Positions 35,820-47,241 of a DNA stretch of 50,323 nucleotides are shown in pieces. Below the pieces are notes generated by a model, which searched no databases, had not been told where the DNA came from, and was given only the letters and a program-made list of their open reading frames with translations. This DNA comes from Bacteroidales bacterium (lineage in GTDB: Bacteria > Bacteroidota > Bacteroidia > Bacteroidales > UBA932): assembly GCA_017476575.1 (NCBI GenBank), contig JAFUZO010000036.1, positions 1-50,323 of the forward strand. Direction: 5' to 3'. Numbering within the stretch: the first letter of the stretch is position 1; every line of letters begins with the position of its first letter. Made by a program: the position numbers and the translations under genes.

Positions 35820-36683
35820 ATGATCATCGACGGAAAGCAGATTTCTGCGGCCTTGAAAGCCTCCCTCGCGGAGCAGGTGGCCGCTTTCCCCGCCCGGTAC
35901 GGCCGGGTCCCGCATCTCACGGTCGTCCGGGTCGGCGAAGACCCGGCCAGCGTGGTCTATGTCCGCAACAAGGCCAAGGCCTGCGACGCGGTCGGCATCC
36001 GCAACACGACCCTCGTCCTCCCCGAGGACACGCCGGAAGAAGAACTGCTCTCCCTCATCCGCCGCCTCAACGGTGACGATACGGTGGACGGCATCCTTGT
36101 GCAGCTGCCGCTCCCCCGCCCCCTCTCCGAGGCGCGCGTCATCGAGACCATCGCCCGGGAGAAGGACGTCGACGGGTTCCATCCCCTCAACGTCGCCGGG
36201 CTGTGGCAGAAGACCCCGCACATGGAACCGTGCACCCCGAAGGGCATCATGAAGCTGCTCCGGGCAACCGGTGTCGATCCGAAAGGGAAACGGGCCGTCG
36301 TCATCGGCCGGAGCAACATCGTCGGCCTTCCGGTAGCCAAGATGCTCCTGGACGCCAACGCCACCGTGACCCTCTGCCATACCCGGACCGTGGACCTCGC
36401 CTCGGTCACCCGCCAGGCGGAAATCCTCGTCGTGGCTGCCGGCGCGGCGAAGATGGTCACCGGCGACATGGTCTCGGAAGGGGTTGTCATCATCGACGTA
36501 GGCATGGACCGCGATCCGCAGACGGGCCGGCTCTGCGGCGACGTCGATTTCGAAAGCTGTGCCTCCAAGGCCGCGGCCATCACCCCGGTCCCGGGCGGTG
36601 TCGGTCCCATGACCATCGCCTGCCTGATGGAAAACACGGTGGAGTGTTTCCTCCACCGTGTCAACGGCTCAATTACTGTCTGA
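35820..36683 (+). CDS. folD: Methylenetetrahydrofolate dehydrogenase/cyclohydrolase
   Basis: Oxidises methylene-tetrahydrofolate and hydrolyses the product to formyl-tetrahydrofolate. The 287-residue protein has the N-terminal MIIDGKQIS, the active-site YVRNK (Y47, K51), the signature DGILVQLPLP, the cofactor-binding VVIGRSNIVGLPVAKML and PGGVGPMTIACLMENTV. The start at 35820 fits both the homology and the promoter. Its last 11 bp overlap the end of the convergent lipoprotein gene, and its 3' coding end contains that gene's likely terminator. Confidence 0.96.
   Translation: MIIDGKQISAALKASLAEQVAAFPARYGRVPHLTVVRVGEDPASVVYVRNKAKACDAVGIRNTTLVLPEDTPEEELLSLIRRLNGDDTVDGILVQLPLPRPLSEARVIETIAREKDVDGFHPLNVAGLWQKTPHMEPCTPKGIMKLLRATGVDPKGKRAVVIGRSNIVGLPVAKMLLDANATVTLCHTRTVDLASVTRQAEILVVAAGAAKMVTGDMVSEGVVIIDVGMDRDPQTGRLCGDVDFESCASKAAAITPVPGGVGPMTIACLMENTVECFLHRVNGSITV
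36630..36661 (-). terminator. Terminator of the lipoprotein gene, inside the folD 3' end
   Basis: ACACGGTGGAG (36634-36644) and CTCCACCGTGT (36651-36661) form a perfect 11-bp stem with a 6-base loop. Read on the minus strand it is followed by TTTTCC, just past the stop of the lipoprotein gene. It also encodes folD residues near the C-terminus. Confidence 0.65.
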
Positions 36684-37854
36684 ACGCCTTCGCCTTCTGT
36701 TCCACATGCCGCTTCGGCTGGTAGCGGCGGACCGTGGCCTTGGTCGCCTTGCGGACGACAGGCGCCGCCGATGCCTTGGTCCCGGGCAGGCGTGTCATGG
36801 TGAGCGGCAGGCTCGGGACGCCGCTGTTGTTGTAGTGCGCCCAGTTCTGCTCGTCGTAGCAGAAGCGGGAATAACGCATCGAATGGTAGGTCGCCTCGAA
36901 ACCGTTGTTTTCGAATGTGAACGATTCCGGGACGATGGTCACGGCATCACCGCTTCCTTCCGTGTGGGCGATGTCGTATCGGGCGTCGGCCCCTTCGACA
37001 TCCACCTCGCCGTTCTTGTCGGAAGTGGAGGTCAGATAGGTACCGACGAACATCTCGTCCACATCCGTCCCCAGGCTCTCCTCGTAGTAGGACATCAGGT
37101 ACTGCCCGTAGAAATAGAGGTTCTTGTCCTTGTTGCGGTAACGGGCATAGATCCAGTCGCGGTCCATGTTCATCTGCTCGCTCACGGCCGGGCCGGTCTC
37201 CCAGCCGTCGATGTAGTAGAGCCAGTTGGCCTCGGCCCCGGAAATCTTGATGTCATAGCCGACATAGCCGTCTGCGACATGCCAATCACCACACCAGCGG
37301 GCGAAATCCTCGGTCGGATCCTCTTCCAGCACCGTGAAGGAGGCCTTGGCATAGTTACCGGTCGCCTTCCCGTCCTTTCCGACCTCGATCAGGTAGCCGG
37401 TGTAGCCGCCATGGATGAGCATGTCGAAATCGACTTCGCCGCGCAGGGAAGCGTCGAAGACATTGTCAATATCCTCGTAGAACTTCTCGTTCGCATTCAC
37501 GAGGGCTGTCACCTGGTCCTGGAAAAAGTCCGCGACCTTGCCTGCATACACGGCGGCCAGGTCTTCCGGAGTGAGGAAGCGGACGATGAAGTAGACATTG
37601 CCGGTATAGGTGAATGTGAACCGCTCAATGCAGTCCCCCGACCCGTCTGCCGTGTAAATACCACGGCCGAGGTAGTTGACCTTCCAGTCCGTCCGCTCGT
37701 TCAGCGTCAGAGTCGTTTCCTGCCCGCCTTGGCCGCCCTGTCCGCCCTGGCCCCCGGTGTTGTCCGGATTACGGGGCTGCGGGTCATGCTTCTGGCAGCC
37801 CGTCCATGCCATCGCGGCGATGACCGCGATCGAAAGGAATCGCATCGTTCTCAT
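36673..37854 (-). CDS. Lipoprotein of unknown function
   Basis: A 393-residue protein that I do not recognise. The signal peptide ends in the lipobox AWTGC|QK, so it should be anchored to the outer membrane or cell surface. A Gly-Gly-Gln repeat linker (about 34-45) follows. The main domain is rich in aromatic and acidic residues (FTFTYTGNVYFIVRF, NWLYYIDGWETGP, YFYGQYLMSYYEESLG), suggesting a beta-rich fold. The C-terminal 30 residues are strongly basic (VRKATKATVRRYQPKRHVEQ), unlike the rest. Starts at 37854 and 37845 are equally plausible. It is preceded by TAACTTTG and stands alone. Confidence 0.8.
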   Translation of the reverse strand: MRTMRFLSIAVIAAMAWTGCQKHDPQPRNPDNTGGQGGQGGQGGQETTLTLNERTDWKVNYLGRGIYTADGSGDCIERFTFTYTGNVYFIVRFLTPEDLAAVYAGKVADFFQDQVTALVNANEKFYEDIDNVFDASLRGEVDFDMLIHGGYTGYLIEVGKDGKATGNYAKASFTVLEEDPTEDFARWCGDWHVADGYVGYDIKISGAEANWLYYIDGWETGPAVSEQMNMDRDWIYARYRNKDKNLYFYGQYLMSYYEESLGTDVDEMFVGTYLTSTSDKNGEVDVEGADARYDIAHTEGSGDAVTIVPESFTFENNGFEATYHSMRYSRFCYDEQNWAHYNNSGVPSLPLTMTRLPGTKASAAPVVRKATKATVRRYQPKRHVEQKAKAFRQ

Positions 37855-37873
37855 GGTAATCTTGAATTTGCTG

Positions 37874-37881
37874 CAAAGTTA
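37874..37881 (-). promoter_or_regulatory. -7 element of the lipoprotein gene
   Basis: TAACTTTG on the minus strand matches TAnnTTTG, 19 bp before the first ATG (37854). No -33 match is seen. Confidence 0.55.
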
Positions 37882-38021
37882 TACAAAAAACTGGCCATTC
37901 CCTACACCGGAATCCGAAACCTGGTCATTCCATTTCGTCGGGAAAAGGGCCGTCTTTCCGTCCAAACGTCACTTTCCAATCGGTCTGGACGGGATTTCCG
38001 CCCGTTTCCCGTCCATACCCT

Positions 38022-38058
38022 ATAAAAAATCGCTTTCCCGCAGAAACGGGAAAGCGAT
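38022..38058 (-). terminator. Terminator of the rpoBC operon
   Basis: ATCGCTTTCCCG (38029-38040) and CGGGAAAGCGAT (38047-38058) form a perfect 12-bp stem with a 6-base loop, followed on the minus strand by TTTTTTATA. It begins 24 bp after the rpoC stop. This is the clearest terminator in the window. Confidence 0.92.
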
Positions 38059-38082
38059 GGGAAGCGGGTCCTGAGGGAAGGA

Positions 38083-41000
38083 CTACAGGTCGTTCATCGC
38101 GTCGGCGTACTCGACCTTGGAGCCCACGACGATGTCCTGGTACTCCTGGAGGCCGGTGCCGGCCGGGATGAGGTGGCCGCAGATGACGTTCTCCTTGAGG
38201 CCTTCGAGGTGGTCGACGCGAGCACGGATGGCGGCTTCGCTGAGGACCTTCGTTGTCTCCTGGAAGGAGGCGGCGGAGATGAACGAGCCGGTCTTGAGGG
38301 CCGCACGTGTGATACCCTGGAGCACCTGGGAAGCCGTCGCAGGCTTGGCTGGGCGGGCTACCACCAGCTTCAGTCCCTGGCGCTCGAGCGAGGCGTTCTC
38401 GCCACGAAGTTCACGGGCGCCGATGATTTCGCCATCCTCGAACTTGGTGCTGTCGCCCGCATCCTCGACATAATACTTGCCGAAGATGGCGTCGTTGGTG
38501 TCCATGAACTCCCACTTGTCGACCAGTTCCTCCGGCAGGAATTCGGTGTCGCCCGGATCGTTGATCTGGACCTTCCGCATCATCTGGCGGACGATGATCT
38601 CGAAGTGCTTGTCGTTGATCTTCACACCCTGGAGACGGTAGACGGCCTGGATCTCGTTGACGATGTACTCCTGGGCCTTGACAGGTCCGAGGACATTGAG
38701 GATATCGGTCGGAGAGGTGCCGCCGTCAGAGAGGCGGGTGCCGGCCTTGACATAGTCGTTCTCCTGAACGAGAATCTGCTTGGTCATCGGGACCTCGTAC
38801 CGGCATTCCTTGCCGCTGCGGTTCTTGACGATGATCTCGCGCTTGCCCCGCTTGACCTTGCCCATGACGACTTCGCCGTTGATTTCGGAGATGATGGCCG
38901 GGTTGGACGGGGTGCGGGCCTCGAAAAGTTCGGTGACACGCGGCAGACCGCCGGTGATATCGCTGGCCTTGCCGATGGCGCGCGGGATCTTGATGACCAC
39001 GTCGCCGACCTTGACCGGGTCGCCGTCGCTCGACATGATGTGGGCACCGACCGGGAGGTTGTACTGGCGGAGGGTGACGCCGTTTCCGTCGACGATGAGC
39101 ATGGCGGGGTTCTTGGTCTTGTCGCGGCCTTCGATGATGACCTTGTCCGTGTTCCCGGAGTACTCGTCGGCACTCTCCTCACGGTAGGTGACACCTTCGA
39201 TCATGTTCTCGAAGCGGATCGTACCGGCACTTTCCACGATGGTCGTCGCGTTGTAAGCATCCCACTCGCAGATCAGGTCTCCCTTATGGACGGTGTCGCC
39301 ATCCTTGAAGTAGAGGACGGAACCGTACGGGATGTCGTACTGGGAATAGGTCATGCCGGTGCGCTCGTCCTGGATCCGGAGCTCGGCCATCCGGCTGACG
39401 ACGATCTGGTTCACGGAACCGTCTTCGTTGACGCGCTCGATGGTGCGGAGTTCCTCGAAGGCGAGCTTGCCCTCGTACTTGGACTCGATGGAGGAGTCGG
39501 CCACGGATCCGGATGCGGTACCACCGACGTGGAAGGTACGGAGGGTCAGCTGCGTACCCGGTTCACCAATGGACTGGGCGGCGATGACACCGACGACTTC
39601 GCCCTTCTCGACCATGCGGGAAGTGGCCAGGTTGCGGCCGTAGCACTTCGCACAGACGCCGTGGCGGGATTCGCAGGTGAGGACCGAACGGATTTCGACC
39701 TGCTCGATCGGGAGGGAATCGATGAGGGCGGCGGTGTCCTCGCGGATCTCCTCGCCGGCGGAGATGATGAGTTCGCCGGTGAGCGGGTTGAAGATATCAT
39801 GCACGGAAGTACGGCCCAGGATGCGTTCGCCGAGGGATTCGACGACCTCGTCCTTGTTCTTGATGGCCGTGGCGATAAGACCGCGGAGGGTACCGCAGTC
39901 TTCCTCGGTGATGATGACATCATGGGAAACATCGACCAGACGCCGTGTCAGATAACCGGCATCCGCCGTCTTGAGGGCGGTATCGGCCAGACCCTTACGG
40001 GCACCGTGCGTGGAGATGAAGTACTCGAGCACGGTCATGCCCTCCTTCAGGTTGGACACAATCGGGTTCTCAATGATCTCGGCACCGGCGGCTCCAGACT
40101 TCTGCGGCTTGGCCATCAGGCCGCGCATGCCGCAGAGCTGCTTGCTCTGCTGGGTCGAGCCGCGGGCTCCGGAGTCGAGCATCATGTAGACCGGGTTGAA
40201 GCCCTGCTGGTCAGCGGAAATCTGGTCCTTGACGATGCCTGTAAGCTGGTTGTCGATGGAGGTCCAGAGGTCGATGACCTTGTTGTAGCGCTCGTTGTTG
40301 GTGATGAAGCCCATCGCATAATTGGCCTTGATGTTCTCCACCTCCTTGTAGCCCTTCTCGATGAGGCCTTCCTTCTCGCCCGGGATGAGGACATCGCCGA
40401 GGTTGAAGGAGATACCGGCCCGGAAGGCCTGGTCATAACCAAGGTTCTTGATGTCGTCGAGGAACTTCGCAGTACGGGTCACACCGGTGGACTTGATGAC
40501 CGTGGTGATGACGCTGCGCAGGGCCTTCTTGCCGAGGACCTCGTTGACGTAAGGGACCTCGTCCGGCACGAACTGGTTGACAATGACGCGCCCGGCGGTG
40601 GTGGTGACCATCTCGTAGCCCTTGGAAGGGTCCTGCTTGTCCTTCAGGAGGCGCACCTCGATCGGAGCATGCATGTCGACGACCTTGCCGTCGTAGGCGA
40701 TGATGACCTCCTCCGGGCCGTAGAACTTCAGGCCGGAACCCTTGGCGCCCGGACGGACCTTGGTGATGTAGTACAGACCGAGGACCATGTCCTGGGACGG
40801 CACCGTGATCGGGGAACCGTTGGCCGGGTTGAGGATGTTGTGGGAACCGAGCATCAGCAGCTGCGCCTCCATGATGGCGGCATTGCCCAGCGGCAGATGG
40901 ACGGCCATCTGGTCACCGTCGAAGTCCGCATTGAAGGCGGTACAGGCGAGCGGATGGAGCTGGATGGCCTTGCCTTCGATCATCCGCGGCTGGAAGGCCT

Positions 41001-42333
41001 GGATACCGAGGCGGTGCAGGGTCGGTGCACGGTTGAGGAGCACCGGATGGCCCTTCATGACATTCTCGAGGATGTCCCAGATGACCGGGTCGCGGCGGTC
41101 GACGATCTTCTTCGCGCTCTTGACCGTCTTCACGATGCCGCGCTCGATGAGTTTGCGGATCACGAACGGCTTGTAAAGCTCGGCGGCCATGAACTTCGGC
41201 AGGCCGCACTCATGCATGTTGAGCTCCGGACCGACGACGATGACCGAACGGGCGGAATAGTCGACACGCTTGCCGAGGAGATTCTGGCGGAAGCGTCCCT
41301 GCTTGCCCTTGAGGGAGTCGGACAGGGACTTGAGGGCCCGGTTGGACTCGCTCTTGACGGCGGAGGACTTCTTGGAGTTGTCGAAGAGGCTGTCGACGGC
41401 CTCCTGGAGCATACGCTTCTCGTTGCGGAGGATCACTTCCGGCGCCTTGATCTCGATGAGTTTCTTGAGGCGGTTGTTGCGGATGATGACCCGGCGGTAA
41501 AGGTCGTTGAGGTCGGAAGTCGCGAAACGGCCGCCGTCGAGCGGGACGAGCGGACGGAGGTCCGGCGGGGTCACCGGCAGGACCTTCATGATCATCCATT
41601 CGGGACGGTTGACATCCTTGGACTCCTGGAACCACTTCACGACGGAGAGGCGCTTGAGGAGGTCGGTCTTGCGCTGCTGGGAGGTCTCGGTGCGCATCTG
41701 CTGGCGGAGTGACTTGCCGAGGGCGTCCACGTCGATCTCCTTCAGGAGGTCATAGATTCCCTCCGCGCCCATCTTGGCGACGAACTTCGAAGGGTCGCCG
41801 TCCGCAAGGGCGTAGTTGTCCGGATAGCGGTCCACCACGGTCAGGTACTCGTCCTCGGAGAGGAGGTCGAGTTTCTGGTACTCGCTCTCACCCGGGGAGA
41901 TGACGATGTACTTCTCGTAGTAAATCACGGACTCGAGTTTCTTCGCAGGCACGCCAAGCAGGGCGCTGATCTTGTTCGGAGCGGACTTGAAGTACCAGAT
42001 ATGGGCCACGGGAACGGTCAGGGTGATGTGTCCCATCCGTTCGCGGCGGACCTTCTTCTCGGTCACCTCGACGCCGCAGCGGTCGCAGACGATGCCGCGG
42101 TAGCGGATCCGCTTGTACTTGCCGCAGTAGCACTCGTAGTCCTTGGTCGGACCGAAGATCTTCTCGCAGAAGAGTCCGTCCCGCTCCGGCTTGTAGGTCC
42201 GGTAGTTGACGGTTTCCGGCTTCAAGACCTCCCCGCAGGAACGTTCAGTGATGTCCTCCGGAGAAGCCAGCGAGATCGAGATCTTGGAGAAGTTGCTCTT
42301 GACCTTGTTTTCCTTATTGTTGAATGCAGGCAT
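38083..42333 (-). CDS. rpoC: RNA polymerase beta' subunit
   Basis: The catalytic subunit of RNA polymerase; its 1416 residues match the Bacteroidota size. The N-terminal zinc site is [20 protein letters not shown]. The catalytic magnesium motif NADFDGDQM is present, as are [18 protein letters not shown] and the second zinc region ([17 protein letters not shown]). The trigger loop and bridge helix segments ([38 protein letters not shown]) are intact. It lies 27 bp after rpoB and ends at a strong terminator. Confidence 0.99.
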   Translation of the reverse strand: MPAFNNKENKVKSNFSKISISLASPEDITERSCGEVLKPETVNYRTYKPERDGLFCEKIFGPTKDYECYCGKYKRIRYRGIVCDRCGVEVTEKKVRRERMGHITLTVPVAHIWYFKSAPNKISALLGVPAKKLESVIYYEKYIVISPGESEYQKLDLLSEDEYLTVVDRYPDNYALADGDPSKFVAKMGAEGIYDLLKEIDVDALGKSLRQQMRTETSQQRKTDLLKRLSVVKWFQESKDVNRPEWMIMKVLPVTPPDLRPLVPLDGGRFATSDLNDLYRRVIIRNNRLKKLIEIKAPEVILRNEKRMLQEAVDSLFDNSKKSSAVKSESNRALKSLSDSLKGKQGRFRQNLLGKRVDYSARSVIVVGPELNMHECGLPKFMAAELYKPFVIRKLIERGIVKTVKSAKKIVDRRDPVIWDILENVMKGHPVLLNRAPTLHRLGIQAFQPRMIEGKAIQLHPLACTAFNADFDGDQMAVHLPLGNAAIMEAQLLMLGSHNILNPANGSPITVPSQDMVLGLYYITKVRPGAKGSGLKFYGPEEVIIAYDGKVVDMHAPIEVRLLKDKQDPSKGYEMVTTTAGRVIVNQFVPDEVPYVNEVLGKKALRSVITTVIKSTGVTRTAKFLDDIKNLGYDQAFRAGISFNLGDVLIPGEKEGLIEKGYKEVENIKANYAMGFITNNERYNKVIDLWTSIDNQLTGIVKDQISADQQGFNPVYMMLDSGARGSTQQSKQLCGMRGLMAKPQKSGAAGAEIIENPIVSNLKEGMTVLEYFISTHGARKGLADTALKTADAGYLTRRLVDVSHDVIITEEDCGTLRGLIATAIKNKDEVVESLGERILGRTSVHDIFNPLTGELIISAGEEIREDTAALIDSLPIEQVEIRSVLTCESRHGVCAKCYGRNLATSRMVEKGEVVGVIAAQSIGEPGTQLTLRTFHVGGTASGSVADSSIESKYEGKLAFEELRTIERVNEDGSVNQIVVSRMAELRIQDERTGMTYSQYDIPYGSVLYFKDGDTVHKGDLICEWDAYNATTIVESAGTIRFENMIEGVTYREESADEYSGNTDKVIIEGRDKTKNPAMLIVDGNGVTLRQYNLPVGAHIMSSDGDPVKVGDVVIKIPRAIGKASDITGGLPRVTELFEARTPSNPAIISEINGEVVMGKVKRGKREIIVKNRSGKECRYEVPMTKQILVQENDYVKAGTRLSDGGTSPTDILNVLGPVKAQEYIVNEIQAVYRLQGVKINDKHFEIIVRQMMRKVQINDPGDTEFLPEELVDKWEFMDTNDAIFGKYYVEDAGDSTKFEDGEIIGARELRGENASLERQGLKLVVARPAKPATASQVLQGITRAALKTGSFISAASFQETTKVLSEAAIRARVDHLEGLKENVICGHLIPAGTGLQEYQDIVVGSKVEYADAMNDL

Positions 42334-42360
42334 ATTACTTTACTTTCTAATGGTCCGTGA

Positions 42361-45300
42361 TTAGTCCAATGTGACCTTCAGGCCGAGGCCCCGGAGTTCA
42401 TGCAGGAGCACGTTCAGGGACTCCGGAATGCCCGGTGTCGGCATCGGGTCGCCCTTGACGATGGCCTCGTACGTCTTGCTGCGGCCGTTGACATCGTCGG
42501 ACTTGACAGTCAGGATCTCCTGGAGCACGTTGGCGGCGCCGAAGGCCTCGAGGGCCCAGACTTCCATCTCACCGAAACGCTGTCCACCGAACTGGGCCTT
42601 ACCGCCGAGCGGCTGCTGGGTGATGAGGGAGTACGGTCCGATCGAACGGGCGTGCATCTTGTCGTCTACCATGTGGCCGAGCTTGATCATGTAGATCACA
42701 CCGACCGTCGCAGGCTGGTCGAACCAGTCGCCGGAGCCGCCGTCACGCAGGCGCGTCTTGCCGAACCGCGGAACGCCGGCCTTGTCGGTGTAGTCACAGA
42801 TCTCCTCGATGGAGGCACCGTCGAAGATCGGGGTGGAGAACTTCAGGCCGAGTTCGGCACCGGCCCATCCGAGCACGGTTTCGTAGATCTGGCCGAGATT
42901 CATACGGGAAGGCACGCCGAGCGGGTTGAGCACGATGTCCACCGGGGTTCCGTCCTCAAGGAACGGCATGTCCTCCTGACGGACGATCTTGGCGACGATA
43001 CCCTTGTTGCCATGACGGCCGGCCATCTTGTCACCGACGGTGATCTTGCGCTTCTTGGCGATGTAGACTTTCGCGAGCTGCATGACACCGTTCGGAAGGT
43101 CATCACCGACCTTGATCTTGTCAAGCTCACGCTTGGCGCGGGTCTCGGCCTCCTTATAGGAGATGCAGTAGTTGTTGATCAGCTCGCGGACGAGGGTGGC
43201 GGTCTTGGCGTCGTTCGTCCACTTGGCGGAGTTGATATTCATGTAGTCGGCTTCCCGGAGTCCCTGGAGGGTGAATTCCTTGCCCTTGGGGAAGATCTCG
43301 ACGCCGTACAGGTCGCTCACGCCGGCGCTCTTCTTGCCGCTGACGAGGGTCCACAGCTTCTCGATGAAGCCGGCACGGAGTTTCTCCGCCGCCTTCTCGA
43401 ATTCCTGCTGCTTGATCTCGATGCGGGTCTTCTGCTCGGTTTTGGCGCCCTTGCGGCCGCTTTCTTTGGCGACCTTGGCATAGAGGGAGGTCTTGATGAC
43501 GGTGCCGGACAGGGACGGGTTGGCCTTCAGGGAGGCATCCTTCACGTCGCCGGCCTTGTCGCCGAAGATGGCCTTAAGAAGTTTCTCTTCCGGAGAAGGA
43601 TCGCTCTCGCCCTTCGGGGTGATCTTGCCGATCATGATGTCGCCCGGCTCGATATGGGCACCGATGCGGACGATACCGTCCTTGTCGAGGTCCTTGGTGG
43701 CGTCCTCGCTCACATTCGGGATATCGGAGGTGAGCTCTTCCATGCCGCGCTTGGTCTCACGCACCTCGGTGAGATACTCGTCGACGTGGATGGAGGTGAG
43801 GATGTCCCACTTGACCATTTCTTCAGACAGCACGATGGCGTCCTCGTAGTTGTAGCCCTTCCATGGCATGAAGGCGACCTTGAGGTTGCGGCCGAGGGCG
43901 AGCTCGCCGTCCTGGGTGGCATAGCCTTCGGTGAGCACCTGACCCTTCGTAACCACGTCGCCCTTGCGGACGATCGGCTTCAGAAGGATGGTCGTGGACT
44001 GGTTGGTCCGGCGGTAGATCGGAAGCTTGTAGACCGTCTCCTCAGGAGCGAAGCTGACGAATTTCTCGTCCTCGGTGCGGTCGTACTTGACGTGGATCTC
44101 GTTGGCATCCACGTAGGTGACCACACCGCTACGGTCGGCGATGACCTGGGTGCGGGAGTCGATGCAGACGCGCTCTTCGAGGCCGGTACCCACGATCGGA
44201 GATTCCGGGGAAAGGAGCGGGACGGCCTGACGCATCATGTTCGCGCCCATCAGGGCACGGTGGGCATCGTCATGCTCGAGGAACGGGATGAGGGAAGCAG
44301 CCACGGAAGCCATCTGGTTCGGGGCCACGTCCATGTAGTCGACCTCTTCCTTCCCGACCAGCGGGAAGTCGGCTTCCAGACGGCACTGGATGCGCTCGCC
44401 GAGGAGTTCGCCGTCTTCGGACATCTCCACGTTGGCAAGGGAGACATGCTTGTTCTCTTCCTCCTCCGCGCTCATGTAGTGCCAGCCGGTGTCGGAAAGG
44501 TCCACCTTGCCGCCGGAGACCTCGCGGTACGGCGTCTCGATGAAACCGAGATCGTTGATGCGGGCATAGACGCACAGGGAGGAAATCAGGCCGATGTTCG
44601 GGCCTTCCGGAGACTCGATCGGGCACAGACGGCCGTAGTGGGTGTAGTGCACGTCGCGAACCTCGAAACCGGCACGGTCACGGGAGAGACCGCCGGGACC
44701 GAGGGCACTGAGACGGCGCTTGTGGGTGATTTCAGCAAGCGGGTTGGTCTGGTCCATGAACTGGGACAGCTGGCTCGTGCCGAAGAAGGAGTTGATCACG
44801 GAGGACAGGGTCTTCGCGTTGATCAGGTCGATCGGGTTGAACTGTTCGCTGTCACGGACGTTCATGCGCTCGCGGATGGTGCGGGCCATGCGGGAGAGCC
44901 CCACCGAGAACTGGTTGGCAAGTTGTTCGCCGACCGTACGGACACGGCGGTTGGACAGGTGGTCGATGTCGTCTACCGTCGCCCTGGAGTTGATCAGCTG
45001 GATGAGATACTTGATGATCTCGATGATATCCGTGTTGGTCAGCACGCGGACACCTGGATCCGTGGAAAGGTTCAGCTTCTTGTTGAGGCGGTAACGGCCC
45101 ACGTTGCCCAGGTCGTAACGCTTCTCGGAGAAGAAGAGCTTGTCGATGACGTCACGGGCAGTGGACTCATCCGGCGGTTCCGAATTGCGGAGCTGCTTGT
45201 AGATGTAGTTGACCGCTTCGATCTCGGTATTGGTCGGGTCCTTCTGGAGGGTGTTGTAGATGATGGCATACTCGGCAGAGTTGGCCTCGTCCTTCTGCAG

Positions 45301-46179
45301 GAGGATGGACTTGACATCGGTGTCCGCAATCTTGGCGATGGTCTCGTCATCAAGGATCTCCCCCCTCTCCACGATGGCGACGGTACGCTCGATCGGGATG
45401 ACCTCGCCGGTATCCTCGTCTTCGAAGTCTTCGGTCCAGGTTTTCAGGACCTTGGCAGCCAGTTTGCGGCCTTCGTTCTCCTTGAGGACGGCGGGATCGG
45501 CGGCAACTTCATCAGCGAGTCCGAAGATGTCGATGATATCCTTGTCGCCGTTGTAGCCGATTGCCCGCAGAAGCGTCGTCACAGGCAGCTTCTTCTTCCG
45601 GTCGATGTAGGCGTACATCACGTTGTTGATGTCGGTGGCGAACTCGATCCAGGAGCCCTTGAACGGAATGATACGGGCGGAATAGAGCTTGGTACCGTTG
45701 GCATGCATGCTCTGGTCGAAGAAGACGCCCGGAGAGCGGTGGAGCTGGGAAACGATGATCCGCTCAGATCCATTGATGATGAACGTGCCGGCAGGAGTCA
45801 TGTACGGGATGTTGCCCAGATACACGTCCTGGACCCTCGTATCAAAGTCCTCGTGCTCCGGATCCGTGCAGGAAAGGCGGAGTTTTGCCTTCAGAGGGAC
45901 ATTATAGGTCAGTCCCCGCTCCAGGCACTCCTCGATCGAATACTGAGGCGGGTCGATGAAGTAGTCGATGAACCGGAGCTCATAGTTGTTCCTCGTATCC
46001 TCGATCGGAAAGATTTCCTGGAATACCTGGTAGAGGCCCTCGTTGCGGCGGCTGTCGGGCGTCGTCTCCAGCTGGAAGAAGTCCCGGAAGGACTTCAGCT
46101 GCACCTCGAGAAGGTCAGGATACTCCAGAATCCTGGATGTTGCGAAATTTACACGCTTGGTGTCAGTCTTGTTTGACAT
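42361..46179 (-). CDS. rpoB: RNA polymerase beta subunit
   Basis: The 1272-residue beta subunit. The rifampicin-binding region reads [20 protein letters not shown] then [20 protein letters not shown]. The residues matching E. coli Asp516, His526 and Ser531 are unchanged, so no classic resistance mutation is present there. Other hallmarks are [27 protein letters not shown] and the C-terminal [21 protein letters not shown] terminator-like hairpin (46219-46253) lies between rplL and this gene and may reduce its expression relative to the ribosomal proteins. Confidence 0.99.
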   Translation of the reverse strand: MSNKTDTKRVNFATSRILEYPDLLEVQLKSFRDFFQLETTPDSRRNEGLYQVFQEIFPIEDTRNNYELRFIDYFIDPPQYSIEECLERGLTYNVPLKAKLRLSCTDPEHEDFDTRVQDVYLGNIPYMTPAGTFIINGSERIIVSQLHRSPGVFFDQSMHANGTKLYSARIIPFKGSWIEFATDINNVMYAYIDRKKKLPVTTLLRAIGYNGDKDIIDIFGLADEVAADPAVLKENEGRKLAAKVLKTWTEDFEDEDTGEVIPIERTVAIVERGEILDDETIAKIADTDVKSILLQKDEANSAEYAIIYNTLQKDPTNTEIEAVNYIYKQLRNSEPPDESTARDVIDKLFFSEKRYDLGNVGRYRLNKKLNLSTDPGVRVLTNTDIIEIIKYLIQLINSRATVDDIDHLSNRRVRTVGEQLANQFSVGLSRMARTIRERMNVRDSEQFNPIDLINAKTLSSVINSFFGTSQLSQFMDQTNPLAEITHKRRLSALGPGGLSRDRAGFEVRDVHYTHYGRLCPIESPEGPNIGLISSLCVYARINDLGFIETPYREVSGGKVDLSDTGWHYMSAEEEENKHVSLANVEMSEDGELLGERIQCRLEADFPLVGKEEVDYMDVAPNQMASVAASLIPFLEHDDAHRALMGANMMRQAVPLLSPESPIVGTGLEERVCIDSRTQVIADRSGVVTYVDANEIHVKYDRTEDEKFVSFAPEETVYKLPIYRRTNQSTTILLKPIVRKGDVVTKGQVLTEGYATQDGELALGRNLKVAFMPWKGYNYEDAIVLSEEMVKWDILTSIHVDEYLTEVRETKRGMEELTSDIPNVSEDATKDLDKDGIVRIGAHIEPGDIMIGKITPKGESDPSPEEKLLKAIFGDKAGDVKDASLKANPSLSGTVIKTSLYAKVAKESGRKGAKTEQKTRIEIKQQEFEKAAEKLRAGFIEKLWTLVSGKKSAGVSDLYGVEIFPKGKEFTLQGLREADYMNINSAKWTNDAKTATLVRELINNYCISYKEAETRAKRELDKIKVGDDLPNGVMQLAKVYIAKKRKITVGDKMAGRHGNKGIVAKIVRQEDMPFLEDGTPVDIVLNPLGVPSRMNLGQIYETVLGWAGAELGLKFSTPIFDGASIEEICDYTDKAGVPRFGKTRLRDGGSGDWFDQPATVGVIYMIKLGHMVDDKMHARSIGPYSLITQQPLGGKAQFGGQRFGEMEVWALEAFGAANVLQEILTVKSDDVNGRSKTYEAIVKGDPMPTPGIPESLNVLLHELRGLGLKVTLD

Positions 46180-46218
46180 GTGCTGCCTTTTCGTTGTAAG
46201 AGAAAAATTTTAATACGG

Positions 46219-46253
46219 AAAAAAGGTTTAGAGCCTGCTTCGGGCTCTAAACC
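46219..46253 (-). terminator. Terminator/attenuator between rplL and rpoB
   Basis: GGTTTAGAGCC (46225-46235) and GGCTCTAAACC (46243-46253) form a perfect 11-bp stem with a 7-base loop. TTTTTT follows on the minus strand. It starts 33 bp past the rplL stop and ends about 40 bp before rpoB. Enterobacteria also have an attenuator between these genes. Confidence 0.85.
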
Positions 46254-46285
46254 TGTAGGAGTTCCCTGTGCGGGAGCGGGCGGAG

Positions 46286-46660
46286 TTACTTGATCTCAAC
46301 CTCGGCACCAGCTTCCTCGAGGGCAGCCTTGAGGGACTCGGCCTCGGCCTTGGAGACCTTCTCCTTGACGGCGACAGGGGCCTTGTCGACGAGCTCCTTC
46401 GCTTCCTTCAGGCCGAGACCGGCAGTCTCCTTGACGGCCTTGATGACCTGGAGTTTGGCCTGACCGGCGCTGGTGAGGATCACGTCGAACTCCGTCTGCT
46501 CTGCAGGAGCAGCAGCCTCGGCGGCGGCCGGAGCGGCGACTGCGACAGCGGCAGCGGCGGGCTCGATACCATATTCTTCCTTCAGGATCTTAGCGAGTTC
46601 CTGGACGTCTTTCACAGTAAGGTTAACCAACTCTTCTGCGAGAACTTTAACATCTGCCAT
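46286..46660 (-). CDS. rplL: Ribosomal protein L7/L12
   Basis: The stalk protein that recruits translation factors. Its 124 residues comprise an N-terminal dimerisation helix region ([20 protein letters not shown]), an Ala-rich hinge (about 35-55) and the C-terminal domain ([35 protein letters not shown]). It follows rplJ by 29 bp, and a strong terminator-like hairpin lies downstream. Confidence 0.98.
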   Translation of the reverse strand: MADVKVLAEELVNLTVKDVQELAKILKEEYGIEPAAAAVAVAAPAAAEAAAPAEQTEFDVILTSAGQAKLQVIKAVKETAGLGLKEAKELVDKAPVAVKEKVSKAEAESLKAALEEAGAEVEIK

Positions 46661-46689
46661 AGTGTTGTATTGATTTTAAATTGTTGATA

Positions 46690-47223
46690 TTATTTGTTTT
46701 CTTTTTCTTCGAGGGTCTTGATGACGCCGGCGATGGTCTGGCCGCCTGCATGCTGGAGGGCGGAGATGACGTTCTTGACCGGAGCCTGGAGCATCGCCAC
46801 GATGTCGCCGATGAGTTCCTCGCGGGACTTGATGTTGATCAGCTCTTCGAGCTTGTCGGCACCGACGAAGGCACATTCCTGGACATAGGCTCCTTTGAGG
46901 GCCGGCTTCTCGGAACCTGCCTTGTTGTACTTCTTGATGAGCTTCGCCGGAACGGCGGGAGCCTCGGTGTACATGATGGCGGTGTTGCCTTCAAGGGTCG
47001 GGACCAGCAGGTCGAGTTCGGCATTCTGTGCATCCTTGATCACCTTGTGAAGAAGGGTGTTCTTCACGACAGTGAGCTTGATGCCCTCGTTGAAGCACTC
47101 GCGACGGAGCTGGGATGTCTGCTGGGCGTCGAGGCCGGCGATGTCGGTGATGTAGAAGTTGGGGTACTCAGCCATGTTGGCCTTGATGGCCTCGATAACC
47201 TGCGCTTTCAATTCCTTTTTCAT
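46690..47223 (-). CDS. rplJ: Ribosomal protein L10
   Basis: The stalk base that binds the L7/L12 dimers. The 177-residue protein shows the family N-terminus (YPNFYITDIAGLDAQQTSQL) and, from about 120 on, the helical C-terminus that carries L12. The 18-bp gap after rplA leaves no room for the long regulatory leader found before rplJ in enterobacteria. Confidence 0.97.
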   Translation of the reverse strand: MKKELKAQVIEAIKANMAEYPNFYITDIAGLDAQQTSQLRRECFNEGIKLTVVKNTLLHKVIKDAQNAELDLLVPTLEGNTAIMYTEAPAVPAKLIKKYNKAGSEKPALKGAYVQECAFVGADKLEELINIKSREELIGDIVAMLQAPVKNVISALQHAGGQTIAGVIKTLEEKENK

Positions 47224-47241
47224 AGTTCTTCCTCCTTCTGA

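Noticed and set aside
44600..44800. Rifampicin-resistance substitutions in rpoB
   Set aside because: The visible resistance-region residues match the susceptible consensus at the classic positions.
38173..46176. Very long open frames on the plus strand opposite rpoC and rpoB (over 1100 codons each), with similar ones opposite metG, dnaG and the alpha-2-macroglobulin gene
   Set aside because: They mirror conserved genes with strong GC-ending codon bias, which removes stops from the antisense frame. The translations are low-complexity (His/Asp/Gly/Arg-rich) and unlike proteins.
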